Shown here: piece after piece, positions 6,567 through 12,062 of the stretch
Numbering within the stretch: position 1 is the stretch's first letter
Layout of the letters: each line of letters opens with the position of its first letter
Origin: an uncultured Actinomyces sp.
GTDB taxonomy: Bacteria; Actinomycetota; Actinomycetes; Actinomycetales; Actinomycetaceae
DNA length: 12,062 nt
Assembly (NCBI GenBank): GCA_900554605.1
Contig: USHU01000018.1
Span: 1-12,062, forward strand
Reading direction: 5' to 3'
Notes under the pieces: model-generated
What the model was told of the DNA's origin: nothing
Database searches by the model: none
The model's input: the letters and a program-made list of their open reading frames with translations, nothing else
Made by a program: the position numbers and the translations under genes

Positions 6567-7846
6567 CGCACTCCCCCGCTCGCGCGCTCCCCTTCTCGGT
6601 TGTCGCAAAGCCAACGGGCGCCGCCTGCAATCTGGACTGCCAGTACTGTTTCTTCCTGTCGAAAGAACTCCTCTACGACCAAAAACGCCAGTCGATGAGC
6701 GAAGAAACCCTAGAGACCTACGTCAAGAACTTCCTGGCGGCAAGCCTCGATGGGGATGTCACGATGCTCTGGCAGGGCGGCGAACCAACCTTGCGAGGAC
6801 TACCCTTCTTTAAACGCCTCATTGAGCTGTGCGAGAAGTATCGACGCCCCACACAAGTGGTTCACCACGCTATCCAAACCAACGGCACCTTGATCACCGA
6901 GCAGTGGGCACGCTTCTTCAAAGACAATGATGTGCTGGTTGGGATCTCTATCGACGGTCCGAAAGAACTCCATGACGCCTATCGCCTCAACCGCGGCGGG
7001 CATGGAACTCACTCGATGGTGATCCGCGGGTGGGAAGAGCTTCGCAATGCCGAGGTTGAGACGAATATCCTGTGCACGGTTCACGCTGCAAATGAGGATC
7101 ACGGAGTGGAGGTCTACCGCTATTTCCGAGACGAACTCGGGGCGCGGTACATGCAATTTATCCCCATCGTCGAGCGCGTTCCCCGCGAACATCTGCGCCA
7201 GGCCGAACTCGGGTGGCGAAGCGGAAGCTCGGCGCTCCTGTATCGCCAAGATGGAGACTGCGTGACCTCTCGATCGACCACCCCATCGTCGTACGGTCGC
7301 TTCCTGTCCGATATTTTCGACGAGTGGATTCTTCGTGACGTCGGCTCGGTCTTTGTTCAAGATTTTGATTCTTCGCTCTCTGCGCTTTTTGGTTCCGCGA
7401 GTGTATGCGTTCATGCCCCCTCATGTGGAGCGAATATGGCCATGGAATTTAACGGCGATGTCTACGCCTGCGATCACTGGGTTGAACCGGATTGGCTGGT
7501 CGGAAATATCGATTCACAGGATTTCGCCGCTCTTGCGTCTTCCCCTACAATGCGCGATTTCGGGACGAAGAAGCAGGACCTCGATGCCGAGTGTTGGAAT
7601 TGCCCGTTCCTGCGTTTGTGCTGGGGAGGCTGCCCCAAGGATCGTTTTATTTCCCAAGACAATGGCCCCGACCACAACTATCTGTGTCAGGGCTATAAGA
7701 GCTTTTACGCGCATGCGCTACCCGCACTTCGCGCAATGGCTTTCTTGATTTCACGTGGACGAAGCGCTCAAGAAATTATGAATCCCCTGGTCGCTCAGTC
7801 ATTGGGAGTCCATATCCCACCCAAGGAGGAACATCGTGCTCATTGA
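6563..7846 (+). CDS. Anaerobic sulfatase-maturating enzyme (radical SAM, SPASM)
   Basis: A 427-residue radical SAM enzyme that oxidises the active-site Cys of the neighbouring sulfatase to formylglycine without oxygen. The SAM cluster motif is CNLDCQYC (Cys22, Cys26, Cys29), followed by LWQGGEPTLRG (69-79) and QTNGTL (105-110). The C-terminal SPASM domain has eight Cys (282, 288, 303, 344, 347, 353, 357, 375). From memory these fall at a constant +27 offset from the cluster ligands of the Clostridium perfringens enzyme, which makes Asp304 in YACDH the likely counterpart of its catalytic Asp277. The start at 6563 is chosen because GAGGG lies six bases upstream, it overlaps the ROK stop by four bases, and the family N-terminus (PFSVVAKPTGAAC) follows at once. 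The 3' end overlaps the next gene by 11 bases. Its place in the sulfatase operon confirms the role. Confidence 0.95.
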   Translation: MTHSPARALPFSVVAKPTGAACNLDCQYCFFLSKELLYDQKRQSMSEETLETYVKNFLAASLDGDVTMLWQGGEPTLRGLPFFKRLIELCEKYRRPTQVVHHAIQTNGTLITEQWARFFKDNDVLVGISIDGPKELHDAYRLNRGGHGTHSMVIRGWEELRNAEVETNILCTVHAANEDHGVEVYRYFRDELGARYMQFIPIVERVPREHLRQAELGWRSGSSALLYRQDGDCVTSRSTTPSSYGRFLSDIFDEWILRDVGSVFVQDFDSSLSALFGSASVCVHAPSCGANMAMEFNGDVYACDHWVEPDWLVGNIDSQDFAALASSPTMRDFGTKKQDLDAECWNCPFLRLCWGGCPKDRFISQDNGPDHNYLCQGYKSFYAHALPALRAMAFLISRGRSAQEIMNPLVAQSLGVHIPPKEEHRAH

Positions 7847-8651
7847 AGCCACGCTCATTGGCGTGTTGATCGGCATCGTTGTCGGAGCGCTCGGCGCGGG
7901 TGGCGGTATTTTATCGGTCCCCGTCTTGGTATATCTCCTGGGTCAAAACCCCCATCAAGCTGCAACTTTATCGCTGATCATCGTGGGTGCGACCGCTTGT
8001 GTTTCGCTCATTACTCGCGCTTCCAGTGGTCACGTTGATTGGAAGCAAGGAAGCCTTTTCGCCTTCGCGGGGATCGTCGGCACGTGGGGAGGCTCCGCGC
8101 TCAACCCTCTGGTATCAGCACGAACGCTCATGCTGGAGTTTTGCGTTCTTTTGGCATTTGTTGCGATTTTTATGGTGCATAGACAGTTGCGCGCACGCGC
8201 TGATGCGTCCCCTTCATCAATTGACGAGGCCCCGCCTGGGGATTCCCCACGCACGCTTGCTTCGACGTTGAAGAAGGCAGCCTTAGTGGTTCTTTTAGCT
8301 AGCGTGACCGGTTTTCTCACAGGTTTCTTTGGCGTGGGCGGAGGTTTCGCTATCGTTCCTGCGCTCCACCTTGTTCTGCGTTACCCGATGAAGAGAGCAT
8401 CCGCGACATCCCTGTTGATCATGCTCATTACAGCGCTGTTCGGCTTGGCTTCGCGTGCGCTGGGTGGAACTTTAGATATCAGTGCCGAGGCCGGGGTGAT
8501 GGTCACCTGCTTCGCTGCGGCTTCGATGTGCGGAGGCGTTGTCGGTGCACGACTTACTCGAAGGGTAAGCTCGACCGCACTAGCCTGGGCATTCATTGTT
8601 CTCTTGATCGGAGTGGCAAGCGTGAGCGCTTATGCCACGCTACGCGCATAA
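7836..8651 (+). CDS. TauE/SafE family anion exporter, last gene of sulfatase operon
   Basis: A 271-residue membrane protein of about eight helices, built as two related halves. Each half opens with the family's glycine motif: GALGAGGGILSVPVL (17-31), then GFFGVGGGFAIVPAL in the second half after a polar loop at about 119-145. TauE/SafE members are linked to export of sulfite, sulfate, sulfoacetate or related organic anions, though many have no proven substrate. The GTG at 7836 follows a near-perfect AAGGAGGA (7823-7830) at five bases and lies inside the end of the maturase gene, so translation is probably coupled yet independently strong. In this operon the natural job is to remove the sulfate released in the cytoplasm. 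That function is inferred from context. A 42-base gap separates it from the convergent SDR gene; I see no clear terminator there. Confidence 0.88.
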   Translation: MLIEATLIGVLIGIVVGALGAGGGILSVPVLVYLLGQNPHQAATLSLIIVGATACVSLITRASSGHVDWKQGSLFAFAGIVGTWGGSALNPLVSARTLMLEFCVLLAFVAIFMVHRQLRARADASPSSIDEAPPGDSPRTLASTLKKAALVVLLASVTGFLTGFFGVGGGFAIVPALHLVLRYPMKRASATSLLIMLITALFGLASRALGGTLDISAEAGVMVTCFAAASMCGGVVGARLTRRVSSTALAWAFIVLLIGVASVSAYATLRA

Positions 8652-8693
8652 CAAGAAGCCAAGGCGGAAGGATTGCGACCTGCAGCGTCCGTC

Positions 8694-9449
8694 CTAGGCC
8701 TCGGGCGTAGTTCTGGCCACAAGAGTATTCGTCGCCTGAGCGACCGGGCGCACGATCATCGAATCGATATTGACGTGACGTGGCCGCTCTAGGGTCCACA
8801 CGATCGCCTCGGCGATGTCTTCAGCGATAAGCGGCTGTGCCACCCCCTCGTAGACGCGGTCGGCAGCTTCCTGTGAGCCCAAGCGATTGAGAGAAAACTC
8901 TTCAGTGTGCACCATGCCGGGCGCGATCTCGATAACTCGCACAGGCTCACCCACCAGTTCCTGACGCAAGGTATTGGCAATGATGCGCTCGGCGTGCTTG
9001 GCGGCAACATAACCGCCGCCTCCCGGGTATGTGTCGTGGGCGGCTGTTGACGTCAGGAAGACGAGGTCGCCTCCCCGCTCGCGCATCGAGGGGAGAAATG
9101 CACGTGTGCAGTGCAAGGCCGTGAGGACATTGCGCTCAAACATTTCACTCCACCTGGCGGGATCTGCATCCGCAACCCGATCAACGCCGATGGCTCCACC
9201 CGCATTGTTCACGAGAGCATCGATGGGGCCGCCTTCTAGGATATGCGCGGCCATTTCCTCCACTTGTGCGTGGTCGGTGAGGTCCGCCGCCCAATACTCA
9301 CAGCCAATCTCGTCAGCGAGGGCCGCGAGGCGCTCGCGGCGACGGGCCACAGCAATGACATCCCACCCCCGCTTTGCCAAAAGACGGGCGGTGGCTTGTC
9401 CGATTCCGCTGGAAGCTCCGGTGACAACGACGCGACGAGAGATAGTCAT
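8694..9449 (-). CDS. YdfG-like short-chain dehydrogenase (NADP-dependent hydroxy-acid type)
   Basis: A 251-residue classical SDR. It shows the cofactor loop TGASSGIG (10-17), basic residues ARRRERL (36-41 region) after the second strand that favour NADP(H), NNAG (81-84), Asn107, and the Ser134-Tyr147-Lys151 catalytic set (YVAAK). The C-terminal half (APGMVHTEEFS, then a WTLERPRHVNIDSMIVRPVAQ-like stretch) closely follows E. coli YdfG, an NADP-dependent dehydrogenase of L-allo-threonine, L-serine and 3-hydroxy acids that also reduces malonic semialdehyde. The true substrate is uncertain. The ATG at 9449 is chosen because the conserved SDR N-terminus starts there. The frame opens 12 codons earlier (9485), but that would run through a hairpin. 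No Shine-Dalgarno sequence precedes either start; see the promoter entry. It lies 65 bases downstream of glpC on the same strand, behind a hairpin. Confidence 0.88.
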   Translation of the reverse strand: MTISRRVVVTGASSGIGQATARLLAKRGWDVIAVARRRERLAALADEIGCEYWAADLTDHAQVEEMAAHILEGGPIDALVNNAGGAIGVDRVADADPARWSEMFERNVLTALHCTRAFLPSMRERGGDLVFLTSTAAHDTYPGGGGYVAAKHAERIIANTLRQELVGEPVRVIEIAPGMVHTEEFSLNRLGSQEAADRVYEGVAQPLIAEDIAEAIVWTLERPRHVNIDSMIVRPVAQATNTLVARTTPEA

Positions 9450-9455
9450 GGTGCA

Positions 9456-9461
9456 ACAGTA
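9456..9461 (-). promoter_or_regulatory. Candidate -10 element for a leaderless SDR transcript
   Basis: On the - strand, TACTGT (matching TANNNT) is followed by exactly six bases, TGCACC, and then the ATG at 9449. If used, transcription would begin on the A of the start codon, giving a leaderless mRNA, which is common in actinobacteria. This would explain why no Shine-Dalgarno sequence is found. A short hexamer can occur by chance, and no -35 box is evident. Confidence 0.35.
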
Positions 9462-9504
9462 ATATCCCCGGGCGCGCATCGTCATCTGCGCATCCGGGGA
9501 TATT
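9461..9504 (-). terminator. Long hairpin after glpC, before the SDR gene
   Basis: A perfect 11-bp inverted repeat, AATATCCCCGG (9461-9471) with CCGGGGATATT (9494-9504), is extended by an inner 5-bp stem, GCGCA (9474-9478) with TGCGC (9487-9491). Two bases on each side are unpaired and the end loop is eight bases. It starts 10 bases past the glpC stop. The tail on the - strand is A/U-rich but not a clean U-run. It is probably the terminator of the glp operon, separating it from the SDR gene. Confidence 0.65.
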
Positions 9505-9514
9505 CTCTTTCATC

Positions 9515-10789
9515 TCAGCCTTCGGGTAGACCGTAGGCCTTGTGAATCAGCCAGATCGGGTGAACAACATTCGCACCGGTTGCCGTGCGAATCTGCCACC
9601 GACAGGTCTCGGTGTCGCAGGCCGCGAGTTCAACATTGACCTGCTTGACGAAGTCGAAAACCGGAGCTCCCACCGCCTGGGCGATCGCATACTTTTCTTT
9701 CTTCATTCCGTAGGTTCCGGCGATACCACAGCAGGGCTGCTGGGATTCCTTCACGGTCACCCCGGGAATCAAGCTCATGAGTTCTACCGCGGGCATACCT
9801 AAACCTTGCGATTTGAGCTGGCAGGGTGCGTGGTAGGGAATGGTCACGTCGATGCGTTCCATATTCATGTCGAGCTCGCCGCGATCGTAGAGGTCGATGA
9901 GGAACTCGCAAATGTCCCAGGTGCGTGAGGCGACATCTTCAAGTTCAGGGGTATCCATTTCCAAGATGTCGTGAGCCTCATGGCGAAGCATTCCACCACA
10001 TGAACCAGAAGAGGAAATAATCGGTGCGTCCCGATTCGCCTTGCGCAGGTCATGGGTCAGACGCGAGACATACTTACGCGATTCGTCGTAGAGACCGTTT
10101 GACTGCAGAGCCAAACCACAGCATCCATGCGGTGGAACAAGGACTTCGTAGCCCAAGTGCTCAAGTACCAGCACTGAGTGGATTGAGGTCTCGACCTCAA
10201 AGTACTGTCCTGCGCAACCGTGGAAGAAGATCACTTGTCCCTTCGTACCGGAGTTGGGAAGCGGAGTGTGCTTCTTGAACCAGCTTTCGAAGGTGCGACC
10301 ATAGGCGCGAGGCATGGGGGCATTGCGGTGAACCCCAATGATCTTTTCCATAGCAACGCGAATCGGCTTAACATCCAGCGCCCAGTTGGCGATGGGCGCG
10401 AAGGGTGTCATGACGCTGCCAATCAGGCCCGTGCGTCCAATGAGCTGATCGCGAAGCGGGATTCCCTGCTTCTTCTTCATATCGGTTCGCGCGTGGTGGA
10501 TCATTTCGGTGACCTTCACGCCCTGAGGACACACCAAAGAGCATGTACCGCACGAGGAGCAGTAGTCGATCGAGTGATCAACGAACTGACCTTCTTGGCG
10601 GTAGCGTTCTGCTTGCGGACCGGAGTACTTCGGACCAGCGAAAAGATCGGTCACGCGCATGACGGGGCATTGCGTTTCACAGATCGTGCACTTCACGCAG
10701 GCGTCGAGGGAAGCACGAAGACCGAAGTCATCACCTTCAAGCCCCAAAACATCGGCTTCTTCGATGCCGGGTACAATTTCCAGACTCAT
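9515..10789 (-). CDS. glpC: Anaerobic glycerol-3-phosphate dehydrogenase subunit C
   Basis: A 424-residue iron-sulfur subunit that passes electrons from the GlpAB flavoproteins to the membrane quinone pool. Near the N-terminus are two 4Fe-4S ferredoxin motifs, CVKCTICETQCP (Cys31, 34, 37, 41) and CSSCGTCSLVCP (Cys77, 80, 83, 87). The C-terminal two-thirds holds the paired cysteine-rich CCG domains (HGCCG at Cys223-224, QPCCG at Cys353-354), as in heterodisulfide-reductase-type and glycolate-oxidase GlcF proteins. The ATG at 10789 is chosen because GGAGG lies about seven bases upstream and it overlaps the glpB stop (ATGA); an upstream extension of 50 codons would lie wholly inside glpB. Adjacent GlpB fixes the identity as GlpC over other CCG-domain proteins. 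No transmembrane helix is obvious, so membrane contact is probably peripheral. Confidence 0.93.
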   Translation of the reverse strand: MSLEIVPGIEEADVLGLEGDDFGLRASLDACVKCTICETQCPVMRVTDLFAGPKYSGPQAERYRQEGQFVDHSIDYCSSCGTCSLVCPQGVKVTEMIHHARTDMKKKQGIPLRDQLIGRTGLIGSVMTPFAPIANWALDVKPIRVAMEKIIGVHRNAPMPRAYGRTFESWFKKHTPLPNSGTKGQVIFFHGCAGQYFEVETSIHSVLVLEHLGYEVLVPPHGCCGLALQSNGLYDESRKYVSRLTHDLRKANRDAPIISSSGSCGGMLRHEAHDILEMDTPELEDVASRTWDICEFLIDLYDRGELDMNMERIDVTIPYHAPCQLKSQGLGMPAVELMSLIPGVTVKESQQPCCGIAGTYGMKKEKYAIAQAVGAPVFDFVKQVNVELAACDTETCRWQIRTATGANVVHPIWLIHKAYGLPEG

Positions 10790-12033
10790 TGAAGAACCTC
10801 CACAATCGAATCGGCTGCGCGCAGCGCACTTGCCAGAGCGATACCATCGCCCGACTTTTCCTTCCAACGCGTTGAACCAGCCAGATTCCCGCCAGCCGCA
10901 TAAACGTTGGAGTAGACGGGACCTGCTCCCGGAGTGCACACACGCATCTTGTCGTCGACTTCAAAGCCAACCTTGAAGAGAGGCTGCTCACTGCCCCAGA
11001 AGTCTCCATTCAGCAAACTCGTATCAACGCCTGTTAGCGGAAGCCCCATAACCGTGTCCCTCACGTGACCGTAAGAATCAATCTCGAGCGCTCCCGATTC
11101 AAATCCTCCCGCGGCGAGGATCACGGACTTAGTCGGGATTGTACGGGCATGCCCGGCGGTCGAGATGGTCACAGATTGCACCTGCTGGTCTTCGACCTCG
11201 TATGAAACCAGGGAAGATCCCAGCATCACGCGACAGCTTGCTTTTGCAAGCTCGGTGAGTTCTTGGTTCAGGCGCATACCCGGTACCGACGGCGGCTGAA
11301 GAACAATTTCAAAGACGGGCTGGCCGAGCATTTCTTGGATGTCGAGCCAAGCGCCCGGCTCATTCAGACCAAGAACGGCAGGAAGGCCGACGGTTTCACC
11401 GGGTCGCACAACTTCTTTCAGAAGTGCGACAAGGCGTTCGCGGGTCTCCTTATGGTCCAGTGCGCGCGCAAAGTTCGTACCGGTCGTGTCGCGTTCTTGC
11501 CCGCGAATATCAAGATCAACATAGGCTGAACGCGCCACAATCGCCTGCCCGTTGGCATCCTTTTGAAGACGCATGTTCTCGGCGGCAAGGGAGGGGTAAA
11601 AGTCCTTCAGACGCTTGAAGCCAACGATCACATAGTTTTGCCCGACGGGGATACCAGCTTGCATCGAAGGCTGGTATAAGGCGGTCGGACGCAGTGCGCC
11701 AAGCGCCGTTGGTATACGGACATTTGTGTCGGCTGATCCTAGGAGGCGCTCGGGACCCAGAAGTTCGCGAATCCACTCAAGCGATTGTGCAACGCTTGAT
11801 GCCCCGAGGCGCGCGTAGGGGTGAGTGGGGTGTTCGACGGTGAGCTGCGTGATTGCGTCTAGGGGACGTTCAACGAGTTCCGGGGCGTAGCCCAAAGCAT
11901 CGATTGTCCCTTGCCCCAGTTGGAGTCCACCAATTCCCTTGGTGACAAGAGTGACCTGAGCCCCGCGCTGCGCCAGTCGGATGCTGGCAGCAAGACCGGC
12001 GAGGCCCGCTCCGATAACGACTGCGTCACGCAT
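10786..12033 (-). CDS. glpB: Anaerobic glycerol-3-phosphate dehydrogenase subunit B
   Basis: A 415-residue flavoprotein subunit, close to the 419 residues of E. coli GlpB. The N-terminus has the dinucleotide fold VVIGAGLAGLAAS (GxGxxG at 8-13) and the GlpB-typical GGLQLGQGTIDALGY soon after. A second FAD-binding stretch at the C-terminus reads NVYAAGGNLAGSTRW, then GDGIALASALRAA. With GlpA and GlpC it oxidises glycerol-3-phosphate to dihydroxyacetone phosphate, feeding the quinone pool when oxygen is absent. ATG 12033 has GGAAGG seven bases upstream. It is translationally coupled to glpC. The usual glpA-glpB-glpC order means glpA should lie just beyond the right edge. Confidence 0.93.
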   Translation of the reverse strand: MRDAVVIGAGLAGLAASIRLAQRGAQVTLVTKGIGGLQLGQGTIDALGYAPELVERPLDAITQLTVEHPTHPYARLGASSVAQSLEWIRELLGPERLLGSADTNVRIPTALGALRPTALYQPSMQAGIPVGQNYVIVGFKRLKDFYPSLAAENMRLQKDANGQAIVARSAYVDLDIRGQERDTTGTNFARALDHKETRERLVALLKEVVRPGETVGLPAVLGLNEPGAWLDIQEMLGQPVFEIVLQPPSVPGMRLNQELTELAKASCRVMLGSSLVSYEVEDQQVQSVTISTAGHARTIPTKSVILAAGGFESGALEIDSYGHVRDTVMGLPLTGVDTSLLNGDFWGSEQPLFKVGFEVDDKMRVCTPGAGPVYSNVYAAGGNLAGSTRWKEKSGDGIALASALRAADSIVEVLQ

Positions 12034-12062
12034 GAGTATGACCTTCCTTCTCCTCCCCAGCT
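12026..12062 (-). CDS. Probable last codons of glpA (partial)
   Basis: In one - strand frame the right edge reads AGEEKEGHTHA and stops at TGA (12026-12028), overlapping the glpB start by eight bases. The order glpA-glpB-glpC and the tight overlaps in this operon make this the likely GlpA C-terminus. Only about 11 residues are visible and they carry no family motif, so another gene or plain leader sequence cannot be excluded. Confidence 0.3.
   Translation of the reverse strand, partial: AGEEKEGHTHA

Noticed and set aside
8652..8693. Terminator between the convergent TauE and SDR genes
   Set aside because: I could not find an inverted repeat longer than a few bases in the 42-base gap, and there is no U-run.
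10220..10792. 190-codon open frame on the + strand opposite glpC
   Set aside because: It lies antisense to the 4Fe-4S and linker region of glpC, with no family features; a frame effect of codon bias.
1..12062. Mobile elements, tRNA or rRNA genes, phage or defence genes
   Set aside because: No transposase, integrase, terminal repeats, tRNA cloverleaf or defence-family motifs were seen; nearly all sequence is accounted for by metabolic and transport genes.

Overview
The window is dense, ordinary-looking chromosome with no phage, transposon, CRISPR or RNA gene that I can see. The G+C content is moderately high by eye, GTG starts are used beside ATG, genes overlap in short ATGA/GTGA junctions, and one gene appears to be leaderless. 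Together with the gene set (sugar-porter MFS, ROK repressor, anaerobic sulfatase maturase, GlpBC, a Gly/Gln/Pro-rich single-pass protein) this suggests a facultatively anaerobic, host-associated actinobacterium, plausibly Actinomycetaceae or a bifidobacterial relative. That placement is inference; no marker gene is present.

Layout. (1) Positions 2-1341, + strand: the end of a YraQ/YcgR-type permease, overlapping by 4 bases its usual partner, a TIGR03943/DUF1980 protein. (2) 1338-2082, - strand: a hairpin terminator, then a one-TM protein with a collagen-like Gly/Gln/Pro tandem repeat. (3) 2089-2339: a divergent intergenic region with an 18-bp palindrome. (4) 2340-8651, + strand: a five-gene operon of sugar-porter MFS, cytoplasmic Cys-type sulfatase, ROK regulator, anaerobic sulfatase-maturating radical SAM enzyme and TauE/SafE anion exporter. 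(5) 8694-9449, - strand: a YdfG-like NADP-dependent SDR. (6) 9461-9504: a long hairpin. (7) 9515-12062, - strand: glpC, glpB and probably the last codons of glpA, the anaerobic glycerol-3-phosphate dehydrogenase.

How the genes work together. The most interesting region is the sulfatase operon. It reads as a complete 'import first, desulfate inside, expel the sulfur anion' unit. The MFS permease would take up a small sulfated compound, most likely a sulfated sugar. The signal-less sulfatase, activated by the maturase on Cys64, would hydrolyse the ester. The TauE-type carrier would remove sulfate or sulfite, and the ROK protein would sense the sugar. The cluster resembles the Bifidobacterium breve glycosulfatase (ats2) cluster for N-acetylglucosamine-6-sulfate, which I know from the literature, but with an anion exporter translationally coupled to the maturase. 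The GlpABC complex passes electrons from glycerol-3-phosphate to the quinone pool under anaerobic conditions, consistent with an oxygen-poor mucosal habitat.
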